A stretch of 64,000 bases of DNA from Tabrizicola soli (GTDB lineage: Bacteria; Pseudomonadota; Alphaproteobacteria; Rhodobacterales; Rhodobacteraceae). The DNA is taken from NCBI RefSeq assembly GCF_015999335.1, contig NZ_JAEACP010000006.1, forward strand, positions 124,001-188,000, in the 5' to 3' direction. Below the pieces are notes generated by a model. The model had not been told where the DNA came from. It searched no databases and was given only the letters and a program-made list of their open reading frames with translations. A program made the position numbers and the translations under genes. Of this stretch, positions 55,552 to 62,951 are shown piece after piece (within the stretch, counting starts at the first letter, position 1; each line of letters starts with the position of its first letter).

Positions 55552-56821
55552 CTTCGGGCTCCAGCAGGTCCCAGGCCCGCAGGAAGAAGTCGGGCCCGCC
55601 GAAATTGCCGGACTTGAGCGCAAGCGCAAGCTCCGGGCGGGTCGCGCTGCGGGTCCAGGGTACGCCGGGCGCGATCTCGGGGCCGATGTGCAGCATGGTC
55701 ACGTCCAGCGCCGCAACCACCGCGCCCGACGTCTCGCCCCCGGCGATCAGGAAACGCGAAAACCCCGCGTCGCGCAAACGGCGGGCGGTTTCGGCCAGGA
55801 CGGCCTCGATCAGGCTGCCCGCCTGGTGCCGGCCCAGACGGTCCTGCACGGTCCGCAGGGTATCCGGGGCGGCACTGGAGTATATCACCGGCGGGTGGTC
55901 CGCCGGCTGCGCGATGGCCCAGGCGGCGATATCCGCCGGGGTCTGCCGCCCTTCCGCCAGGGCCTCTGGGTCCAGCGCCAGCAGCGGGAGACCGGCGCTG
56001 CGGGCCGCCTCGATCTGGCCCAGCGTCGCCGCCGAGCACGAGCCCGCCAGCACCACCGGACGACCCGTCGGGGCCCGCATCCGGCGCGCGATCGGCTGCG
56101 GCCTGACCTTGCCGCTGCGAATGAAATTCGCCGCCAGCCCCAGCCCGATCCCCGAGCCGCCGGTCACCAGGGCCATGTCCTCGCAGGCCGCGCCGATGGT
56201 GCGAAGGTCGTCGTCGCTCAGAGTGTCCACGATCAGGATGCGCTCGCCCGCCGCCTGCCGCGCGGCGAACTCCTCGCGCAGCGCCGCGACCCCGCGCCGG
56301 ATGGTGGCGATCTGCACCAGGCCGATTGGCAGCGCTGTCTGTCTTTGCAACACCCGGACCAGGTTCGAGTCCCGCATCGGGTTCAGCGGATGATCCTTCA
56401 GCGGGCTGTCGGACAAGAGTGTATCGCCGACGAAAAGGTGGCCCTTGTAGGTCGTCCGCCCCGCCGCCGGGAAGGCGGGGCAGGCGATGGTCAGCGGGCA
56501 TCCGGTCAGATCCATCAGGGCTGCCGCCACCGGGCCGATGTTGCCCTGATCCGTCGAATCGAAGGTCGAACAGTACTTGAACAGGATCTGTTCCGCCCCC
56601 GCCGCGCGCAGGGCATCGGCGGCCGAGCAAGACATTCCGACCGCCTCGGACGCGGGAATAGACCGAGATTTCAAGGCGATGACCACGGCATCGGCATCCG
56701 GCAGGCGGGTGCCCGGCTGCGGGATGCCCATTACCTGGACCGTGCGCAAGCCTTCGCGCGCCAGCATCAGGCACAGGTCCGTCGCCCCGGTGATGTCGTC
56801 TGCCACAGCCCCGATCCGCAC
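55544..56821 (-). CDS. otnK: Four-carbon acid sugar kinase (DUF1537 family)
   Basis: 425 aa from GTG 56821, preferred because GGAAGGA lies just upstream and the family starts at the equivalent of VRIGAVADDITGATD. An ATG at 56917 would add 32 residues. The ADDITGAT motif (about 6-13), STFDSTDQGNIGP and the C-terminal RFLIAGGETSGAVV are typical. It phosphorylates 3-oxo-tetronate at O4. It is first in a three-gene minus operon, divergent from the threonate dehydrogenase gene across a LacI-type palindrome. Confidence 0.88.
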   Translation of the reverse strand: MRIGAVADDITGATDLCLMLAREGLRTVQVMGIPQPGTRLPDADAVVIALKSRSIPASEAVGMSCSAADALRAAGAEQILFKYCSTFDSTDQGNIGPVAAALMDLTGCPLTIACPAFPAAGRTTYKGHLFVGDTLLSDSPLKDHPLNPMRDSNLVRVLQRQTALPIGLVQIATIRRGVAALREEFAARQAAGERILIVDTLSDDDLRTIGAACEDMALVTGGSGIGLGLAANFIRSGKVRPQPIARRMRAPTGRPVVLAGSCSAATLGQIEAARSAGLPLLALDPEALAEGRQTPADIAAWAIAQPADHPPVIYSSAAPDTLRTVQDRLGRHQAGSLIEAVLAETARRLRDAGFSRFLIAGGETSGAVVAALDVTMLHIGPEIAPGVPWTRSATRPELALALKSGNFGGPDFFLRAWDLLEPEDV

Positions 56822-56944
56822 GCCGCCGTCCTTCCCCTTGTCCGGGGCTGCAGCCAGCCTCTCGCGGCCCGCCCCCATCGCACCCTGTCCCGCCCGGATG
56901 AACGTGGCCCTTGCCATGGCCTCGATTCCTGCGCTAACGATAGC

Positions 56945-56964
56945 AATGACAACGCTATCATTGA
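56945..56964. promoter_or_regulatory. Near-perfect 20-bp LacI-type palindrome in the otnK/ltnD divergon
   Basis: CAATGACAACGCTATCATTG has matching arms with only two mismatched pairs around a central CG, the LacI-family arrangement. Closely related 14-mers occur at 60556 and 60726. A LacI regulator is not encoded in the window. Confidence 0.65.
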
Positions 56965-57009
56965 TGCCCTGTCAAGGGACCACGCGCCTTGGGGATTTGA
57001 GGGAACACC

Positions 57010-57924
57010 ATGAACGCCACTACTGACCTGCGGATCTGCGTCCTGGGCCTGGGGTCGATGGGCCTGGGCATGGCGGCATCCTTGCGGAAGCGCGGCTTCG
57101 CCGTGACCGGCTACGACCCGAATGCCGAGGCGCTGAAACGCTTTGCCGAAGCGGGGGGGCAAGGGGCCGCGAGCCCGGCCGAGGCTGCGCGGGGCGCGGA
57201 TGTCGTGCTTTCCGTGGTCGTCAACGCGGCGCAGACCGAAACGGCGCTCTTCGGGCCGGACGGGGCCGCACCCGCCCTGGCCAGGGGGGGAATCGTGGTC
57301 TCCAGCGCCACCATGTCCCCCGAAGCGGCGCGGGCGCTTGCGGCGCGCTGCGCGGAACTGGGCCTTGGCTACCTGGACGCGCCGATCAGCGGCGGCGCGG
57401 TGCGCGCGGCGGCGGGCGAGCTGACGATCATGGCCTCGGGTCCGGCCGGGGTGTTCCAGCGCCTGCGCCCGGTGCTGGATGCGATCGCCGCCAAGGTCTA
57501 CGAGCTGGGCGATGACGCGGGAACCGGCGCGGCCTTCAAGATCGTGAACCAGCTTCTGGCCGGCGTCCATATCGCCGCCGCCTGCGAGGCGATCACCTTC
57601 GCCAAGGCGATGAACCTCGACATTGCAAAGGTTTACGAGGTCATCACCGCCTCGGCCGGCAATTCCTGGATGTTCGAGAACCGGGTGCCGCACATCCTGG
57701 ACGGCGATTATGCGCCCCGCAGCGCGGTCGAGATCTTCACCAAGGATCTGGGCATCGTCTCGGACATCGGCCGGGGGCTGAAGTTCCCGACGCCGATCGC
57801 CGCCATGGCGCTGCAGATGTTCGTGATGACAGCCGCCGCCGGGATGGGGCGTGACGACGATGCCTCGGTCGCGCGGATGATCGCCGGGCTTGTGGGGCTG
57901 GAGCTTCCGGGGATGGGGGCCTGA
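57010..57924 (+). CDS. ltnD: Acid-sugar 2- (or L-threonate) dehydrogenase, HIBADH-like
   Basis: 304 aa. The Rossmann motif is CVLGLGSMGLGMAAS (about 10-24), the substrate motif is DAPISGGAVRA and the catalytic Lys is in AAFKIVNQL. In characterised clusters LtnD oxidises L-threonate at C2 to 2-oxo-tetronate. A related enzyme acts on D-erythronate, so the stereochemistry is not certain. It starts a plus-strand pair with otnI. GAGGGA precedes the ATG. Confidence 0.85.
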   Translation: MNATTDLRICVLGLGSMGLGMAASLRKRGFAVTGYDPNAEALKRFAEAGGQGAASPAEAARGADVVLSVVVNAAQTETALFGPDGAAPALARGGIVVSSATMSPEAARALAARCAELGLGYLDAPISGGAVRAAAGELTIMASGPAGVFQRLRPVLDAIAAKVYELGDDAGTGAAFKIVNQLLAGVHIAAACEAITFAKAMNLDIAKVYEVITASAGNSWMFENRVPHILDGDYAPRSAVEIFTKDLGIVSDIGRGLKFPTPIAAMALQMFVMTAAAGMGRDDDASVARMIAGLVGLELPGMGA

Positions 57925-57926
57925 CC

Positions 57927-58703
57927 ATGCCGAGGTTCGCCGCCAACCTGACCATGATGTTCGGCGAGCATCCCTTCGTGGATCGTTTCGCAGCGGCAGC
58001 CCGCGCCGGATTCGACGCGGTGGAATACCTGTTTCCCTATGACTTCGATCCCGCCGCCATTGCCGGGGCCTTGCAGGACAACGGCCTGACGCAGGCGCTG
58101 TTCAACCTGCCGCCGGGCGACTGGGCGGGCGGAGATCGCGGGCTTGCGGCGCTGGCGGACCGGCGGGAGGAATTCCGCGCCTCGGTCCGGACCGCCCTGG
58201 CCTATGCCCGCGCGACGGGGGCGAAGCGCGTCCACGCGATGAGCGGGCTTGCCGACCGGACCGACGGTCGGGCGATGGCGGCCTATCGCGACGCGCTGGC
58301 CCATCTGTGCGACCGGGCGGGCGCCGAGGGGCTGGAGGTGATGATCGAGCCGATCAACCCCCGCGACATGCCAGGGTATTTCCTCAACGATTTCAACATG
58401 GCAGCCGATCTGATCGCCGATCTGGGCCTGCCGAACCTGCGGTTGCAGTTCGACATCTATCACCGCCAGATCATCCATGGCGACGTGCTGACGGGCCTGC
58501 GCCAGCTTATGCCGGTCATCGGCCATGTCCAGATCGCCGCCGTCCCCCTGCGCCATGAGCCGGGCACGGGCGAGCTGGCGGATGCGGTCATCCTGGCCGA
58601 GCTGGACCGGCTGGACTATGCGGGTTTCGTCGGCTGCGAATACCGCCCGGCGGGCGATACCGTGGCCGGGCTGGGCTGGATGGCGGCCTTCCGCCAGGGG
58701 TGA
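57927..58703 (+). CDS. otnI: 2-oxo-tetronate isomerase (hydroxypyruvate-isomerase-like)
   Basis: 258 aa TIM-barrel isomerase. It opens FAANLTMMFGEHPFVDRF, with MIEPINPRDMPGYFL (about 140-154), LQFDIYHRQI and the late Glu in GCEYRP as metal ligands typical of Hyi/OtnI. It converts 2-oxo-tetronate to 3-oxo-tetronate, the substrate of OtnK. It is two bases after ltnD and followed by a hairpin. Confidence 0.88.
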   Translation: MPRFAANLTMMFGEHPFVDRFAAAARAGFDAVEYLFPYDFDPAAIAGALQDNGLTQALFNLPPGDWAGGDRGLAALADRREEFRASVRTALAYARATGAKRVHAMSGLADRTDGRAMAAYRDALAHLCDRAGAEGLEVMIEPINPRDMPGYFLNDFNMAADLIADLGLPNLRLQFDIYHRQIIHGDVLTGLRQLMPVIGHVQIAAVPLRHEPGTGELADAVILAELDRLDYAGFVGCEYRPAGDTVAGLGWMAAFRQG

Positions 58704-58726
58704 CGCGCCCAGTAGACCCGGGCGCG
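58704..58726. terminator. Hairpin between otnI and the convergent aldo-keto reductase
   Basis: CGCGCCC and GGGCGCG pair (7 bp, 9-base loop) directly after the otnI stop and 8 bases from the stop codon of the convergent gene. Confidence 0.6.
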
Positions 58727-58734
58727 CCAAAGGG

Positions 58735-59790
58735 TCATTCGTCTGCGTAGTCGCGGTGCAGCGCCCAGTCCGCCTCGCAGAAGCGGTCGGTCGCGAAATT
58801 GCGCTGGTGCCAGTAGGGATAGATCAGCGGCACGCGGCTGACGGCGTTGAGGCGGGCCATTTCCTCGGCGGTCAGGCGCAGCGACACCGCGCCGAAATTG
58901 TCCAGGAACTGCGCCTCGTTGCGGCCGCCCACCACCAGCGAGGACACGCCCGGACGCGTCAGCAGCCAGGCCAGCGCGATCTGCGCCGCCGAGACGCCGC
59001 GCACCTCGCCGATCTCGACCAGCACATCCACGATCGACCAGAGTTTCTCCTCGTCCCGGATCGGCGGTTCGGTCCAGCCGGCGAATTGGCGCGAGCCCTC
59101 GGGCGTCGGCTGGCCCCGGCGATGCTTGCCGGTCAGCAGCCCTGCGGCCAGCGGGCTCCAGACCAGGACGCCCAGGCCCTGATCGACCGAGATCGGCAGC
59201 AGCTCAAACTCGGCCTCGCGCGCTTCCAGCGTGTAGTGGATCTGCTGGGTCACGAACCGCGGCCGCCGGTCGCGGTCCGAGGCCATCAGCGACTTCATGA
59301 TGTGCCAGCCGGAATAGTTCGAGCAGCCGACGTAGCGGACCTTGCCCTGCTGCATCAGCGTGTCGAGCGCGGCCATCTTCTCTTCGACCGGGGTCGTGCC
59401 GTCCCATTCGTGCATGTAGTAGATGTCGATATGGTCGGTCCGCAGGCGCTTCAGGCTGCGCTCGCATTCCCGGATCAGGTGGTGGCGGCTGACGCCCTCG
59501 TCGTTCGGACCGTCGCCGATGCGCATCCGGGCCTTCGAGGTGACCAGGACCCGCTCGCGCCGGCCGTCCAGCACCTCGCCCAGGATTTCCTCGGACAGGC
59601 CGGTCGAATACATGTTGGCGGTGTCGAAAACGTTCACGCCATTGTCGATGCACAGGTCGACCAGCCGCCGCGCCTCGGGCACGCCGTGCTGGCCGACCAT
59701 GCCGAAGGCCCCCTTGCCGCCGAAGGTGAAGGTTCCCATCGTAATGACCGATACCTTCAGGCCCGAGCGGCCCAATATCCTGTATTCCAT
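58735..59790 (-). CDS. Aldo-keto reductase
   Basis: 351 aa. It begins MEYRILGRSGLKVS, with FDTANMYSTGLSEEILG (catalytic Asp and Tyr), the catalytic Lys in VTSKARM and His in YYMHEWD, all present. It reduces aldehydes or ketones with NADPH in the cytoplasm. CGGAGAAC precedes the ATG. It is 24 bases downstream of the racemase-family gene on the same strand, and thus in the transcript that may start from the operator region at 60556-60739. Confidence 0.9.
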   Translation of the reverse strand: MEYRILGRSGLKVSVITMGTFTFGGKGAFGMVGQHGVPEARRLVDLCIDNGVNVFDTANMYSTGLSEEILGEVLDGRRERVLVTSKARMRIGDGPNDEGVSRHHLIRECERSLKRLRTDHIDIYYMHEWDGTTPVEEKMAALDTLMQQGKVRYVGCSNYSGWHIMKSLMASDRDRRPRFVTQQIHYTLEAREAEFELLPISVDQGLGVLVWSPLAAGLLTGKHRRGQPTPEGSRQFAGWTEPPIRDEEKLWSIVDVLVEIGEVRGVSAAQIALAWLLTRPGVSSLVVGGRNEAQFLDNFGAVSLRLTAEEMARLNAVSRVPLIYPYWHQRNFATDRFCEADWALHRDYADE

Positions 59791-59814
59791 GATGTTCTCC
59801 GTGATTGGCAGGGG

Positions 59815-60498
59815 TCAGCCTGCAAGGATTGCGGCGATATGGGCCATGCCCGGCTCGGGGCTGGTAAGGACGTGCAGGGGGCCGAGCCGGTCCTTGACCG
59901 CCTCCAGCGCCCGCGCCATCGAGGCCTGGGCAAGGACGATCACGTCCACTTCTGGCGCAAGCCCGGTCAGCGCCTCGGCGACCAGCCGGTCGTGGCCCTG
60001 GGTATCGCCACCCGACAAGAGCGCGAAGGCGTCGTCGGCCAGGCGGCTGGTCAGTGCGCAGGTCTGGCCCGAGGCTTCGGCGGTGCGGCGGATCAGGTCG
60101 GCAGTCGGGTCCAGCGTGGTGGACAGCGTCGCCAGCACGCCGATGCGCGGCCCGCGCTGCACCGCTTCCGCCGCCATGCCCTGGTCGATGCGGAACAGGG
60201 GCACCGGACACAGCGGCCGCGCGGCCTCGACCGCCGGTCCCAGCGAGGAGCATGTCACGACCACGGCCTCGGCCCCGGCGTCGACGGCCGACCAGACCAT
60301 GGCGGTCAGCCGCCGCATGGTCGCAAGCGACAGCCGCCCGTCGCGGATGGTGTTGCGCAGCAGGCTTTCGTCCAGCATGGCGAAAGGGGTCCAGCCCGGC
60401 AGATGCCGCCGGGCGAGGGCGTCGAAGGGGCCGATCAGCCCGGAGACGGTGTGAATCAGGGCCAGACTGCGTGGCTCGGCCGGTTGGGGGTCGGTCAT
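59815..60498 (-). CDS. Asp/Glu/hydantoin racemase-superfamily protein
   Basis: 227 aa from ATG 60498; ATG 60522 is an alternative. The two catalytic-cysteine positions are only partly kept. VVTCSSLGPAVEAA (about 80) has the first Cys, while the second half reads VIVLAQASMARALE with Ala-Gln where a Cys is usual. This one-Cys pattern suggests a decarboxylase/isomerase-like or binding role rather than a classical racemase. It lies upstream of the aldo-keto reductase gene and divergent from the sugar importer. Confidence 0.75.
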   Translation of the reverse strand: MTDPQPAEPRSLALIHTVSGLIGPFDALARRHLPGWTPFAMLDESLLRNTIRDGRLSLATMRRLTAMVWSAVDAGAEAVVVTCSSLGPAVEAARPLCPVPLFRIDQGMAAEAVQRGPRIGVLATLSTTLDPTADLIRRTAEASGQTCALTSRLADDAFALLSGGDTQGHDRLVAEALTGLAPEVDVIVLAQASMARALEAVKDRLGPLHVLTSPEPGMAHIAAILAG

Positions 60499-60555
60499 CT
60501 TGCGGTGTCCATAGGTTTCCATCCGCCGGTCATCTCCATCGAACGGGGGCGATTA

Positions 60556-60569
60556 TGACAGCGTTGCCA
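60556..60569. promoter_or_regulatory. LacI-type operator copy 1
   Basis: TGACAGCGTTGCCA, a CG-centred imperfect palindrome identical to the copy at 60726 and similar to the one at 56947. It lies just upstream of the racemase-family gene. Confidence 0.55.
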
Positions 60570-60725
60570 ATGCTGCGCCGGCCGCTGTGCGACTTGCAAG
60601 CGCGGATTGCTGGTTTTCCAAGGAAACAAGGCCAACTCGCGGCATGCGGGGAGGGGTGATGCCATTTCCGGCATGGCGTTATGCCGGGAATGGCAATTGA
60701 CGTGCCCTTCTCCGACGGCAAAAAA
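60570..60725. other. Gap between operator copies, no gene seen
   Basis: This is the middle of the gap of about 360 bases between the divergent racemase and sugar-permease genes. It holds a short palindromic stretch, GCCATTTCCGGCATGGCG, but no convincing coding sequence. It is presumably promoter DNA. Confidence 0.35.
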
Positions 60726-60739
60726 TGACAGCGTTGCCA
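60726..60739. promoter_or_regulatory. LacI-type operator copy 2
   Basis: An exact second copy of TGACAGCGTTGCCA, 170 bases from the first (about 16 helical turns), on the importer side. The spacing would allow DNA looping. It lies 122 bases before the permease ATG. Confidence 0.6.
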
Positions 60740-60861
60740 TACGGGCCATGGTCCTTCCGCAAAGGGCGTGCCGCCTGTCCGTGAGACGCGCCAGGCAGGA
60801 ATGCGCCTGCGCAGCAGACGGTCCCCGGAGGCCGCGTGAAGATCGGGAAAGAGGAGCCTGA

Positions 60862-61872
60862 ATGTCCGTGTCTGGCCAGAAAACCACCGAAGCGACACCG
60901 GCGTCGTCCAGCCTGTGGCGCGAACTGGCGCAATTGCGCCATGTCCGCGAAATCAACGTGCTGGCGGCGATGCTGATCGTCGGCGCGCTGATCAGCTTCT
61001 ACACGCCCTATTTCCTGACCACCAACAACCTGATGGGGGTGTTCCGGGCCTTCTCGCTGACCGCGATCATGAGCATCGGCATGGTCATGGTGATCATCAC
61101 CGGCGGTATCGACCTCTCGGTCGGCTCTGCCATGGGGCTGGCCTCGCTGGTCACGGCGCTGTGCTTCGATGCCGGATACGGCACCGGCTTCAGCATCGCC
61201 GCCGGGCTGGGGGTGGGCGTGACCTTCGGCCTGGTCAACGGGCTTCTGATCACCGCGATCGGCCTGCCGCCCTTCATCGCGACACTGGGCACGCTCAGCA
61301 TCGGGCGCGGCCTGATGTACATGATCACCCACGGCGTCCCGGTCACGCCGGACACGCCCGAGGTCTTCTCGGTCCTGGGGCAGGGCTATGTCGGCCCGGT
61401 CCCGGTGCCGGTGGTGATCATGCTGGTGCTGATGGTGGTCTTCGCGCTGGTGATGCGGCGCACCCGCTTTGGCCGGCACGTCTATGCCACGGGCGGCAAC
61501 GAGCATGCGGCCCGGCTGAGCGGCGTGAAGACCGGCCGGGTCAAGCTGGCGGTCTATGTGCTGTCCTCGACCATCGCCTCGCTGGCCGGGATCATCGGCT
61601 TCTCGCGCTATCTGTCGGCGGAACCGGCCTCGGGCTTCGGGTCCGAGCTGGACGTGATCGCCGCGGCCGCCATCGGCGGGGCGAGTCTCGCCGGCGGCGT
61701 CGGCAGCGTCACCGGCGCGGTGATCGGCGCGGCGCTTGTGGGCGTGATCGCGAACGGCGTCGTGCTTTTGAACATCAACACCTACGCGCAGCAGGCCATC
61801 ACCGGGGGCGTGATCCTGATCGCGGTCAGCCTCGATGTGCTGCGCAGCAAGCTGACGGGAGGAAACGGCTGA
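60862..61872 (+). CDS. Ribose-type ABC transporter permease (RbsC family)
   Basis: 336 aa with about nine to ten hydrophobic segments. The family motif GGIDLSVGSAMGLASL (about 77-92), the LPPFIATLGTLSIGRGLMY segment and GGNEHAARLSGVKTGRVKL mark the RbsC/AraH group. AGGAG lies 6 bases before the ATG. It is the first gene of the operon, before the binding protein, which differs from the usual ATPase-permease order. The likely substrate is a sugar or sugar acid, given the shared operators with the acid-sugar genes. Confidence 0.9.
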   Translation: MSVSGQKTTEATPASSSLWRELAQLRHVREINVLAAMLIVGALISFYTPYFLTTNNLMGVFRAFSLTAIMSIGMVMVIITGGIDLSVGSAMGLASLVTALCFDAGYGTGFSIAAGLGVGVTFGLVNGLLITAIGLPPFIATLGTLSIGRGLMYMITHGVPVTPDTPEVFSVLGQGYVGPVPVPVVIMLVLMVVFALVMRRTRFGRHVYATGGNEHAARLSGVKTGRVKLAVYVLSSTIASLAGIIGFSRYLSAEPASGFGSELDVIAAAAIGGASLAGGVGSVTGAVIGAALVGVIANGVVLLNINTYAQQAITGGVILIAVSLDVLRSKLTGGNG

Positions 61873-61951
61873 CGCCCGGCAAGCGACAGATCCTGCAAAA
61901 GACCAAGACAACCAGGGAGCCCGGACCCGAACCGGGAGTGGAGGAAAGACG

Positions 61952-62884
61952 ATGAAGACGCTTATCAAGACCGCCCGCGCCGCGATGGTGACCATGGCCC
62001 TGACGGCCGGCACCGCGGCCCTTGCCCAGGACATCACCATCGCCGTGGTGCCGAAAGTGGCCGTGCCGTTCTTCGACGACTGCAACACCGGCGCGCAGGA
62101 AGCCGCGGACCGGCTTGGCGTAGGCTACCAGTGGGTGGTGCCGCAGAACACCCAGGGCGCGACCCAAGTCAAGATCATGGAGGACCTGATCGCCCGCAAC
62201 GTCACCGGCATCGCGATCTCGGTCAACGAGCCGAAGTCGGTCGAAGGCGTGATCAAGCAGGCGATGGACGCGGGCATCAAGGTCGTGACCTTCGACAGCG
62301 ACAGCGCCAATTCCGGCCGCAGCATGTATATCGGCACGATCAACACCGAAGCCGGCGTCACCATGGGCAATTCCATGGCCGAGGCTCTGGGCGGCAAGGG
62401 CAAGGTGGCGATCGTCACCGGCCAGCTGGGCGCCTCGAACCTGAACGAGCGCATCGACGGCGTGAAGAAGGCCCTGGAAGCCTATCCGGAGATCGAGATC
62501 GTCGCGGTGGAAGGCACCGAGGACGACCTGGCCAAGGCGGTCTCGGTGACCGAGGCGCTGCTGCGCGCCAACCCCGACCTCGCGGGCATCTTCGGCATGA
62601 GCCAGGTCGGCGGCCCGGCCGTGGCCAAGGTGCTGGCCCAGAAAGAGTTCGCGGACCGCAAGGGCGCGCTGAAGGTCTTCGCCTTCGACGACCTGCCCGA
62701 CACCGTGCAGGGCGTGAAGGACGGCTTCATCGACGGCATCATGGTGCAGCGCCCGGTCACGATGGGCCGTCTGGCCGTCGAGAGCCTGGTCGCCCAGATC
62801 AAGGGCGAGGCGGGCGAGGTCAAGGACATCGACACCGGCGTGACCGTGGTGAACGCGGGCAACCTGGACAGCTACACCAAGTGA
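61952..62884 (+). CDS. Sugar ABC substrate-binding protein (RbsB family)
   Basis: 310 aa. A Sec signal (MKTLIKTARAAMVTMALTAGT to ALAQ) precedes the type-1 periplasmic binding fold: ITIAVVPKVAVPFFDDCNTG, then VTFDSDSANSGRSMYIGT, then KVAIVTGQLGASNLNERIDG. GGAGGAAAG precedes the ATG. It captures a sugar or sugar acid for the permease and ATPase. A perfect hairpin follows. Confidence 0.92.
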   Translation: MKTLIKTARAAMVTMALTAGTAALAQDITIAVVPKVAVPFFDDCNTGAQEAADRLGVGYQWVVPQNTQGATQVKIMEDLIARNVTGIAISVNEPKSVEGVIKQAMDAGIKVVTFDSDSANSGRSMYIGTINTEAGVTMGNSMAEALGGKGKVAIVTGQLGASNLNERIDGVKKALEAYPEIEIVAVEGTEDDLAKAVSVTEALLRANPDLAGIFGMSQVGGPAVAKVLAQKEFADRKGALKVFAFDDLPDTVQGVKDGFIDGIMVQRPVTMGRLAVESLVAQIKGEAGEVKDIDTGVTVVNAGNLDSYTK

Positions 62885-62893
62885 TCCTGCCCG

Positions 62894-62923
62894 GCGGAGG
62901 CGCGCGAAAACTCGCGCCTCCGC
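62894..62923 (+). terminator. Hairpin after the sugar-binding-protein gene
   Basis: GCGGAGGCGCG and CGCGCCTCCGC form a perfect 11-bp stem around CGAAAACT, 10 bases after the stop, followed by TTCCCTTTC. A partial terminator or 3'-end stabiliser before the ATPase gene. Confidence 0.65.
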
Positions 62924-62951
62924 TTCCCTTTCAGCCCTGCGCGAGGCCCGA

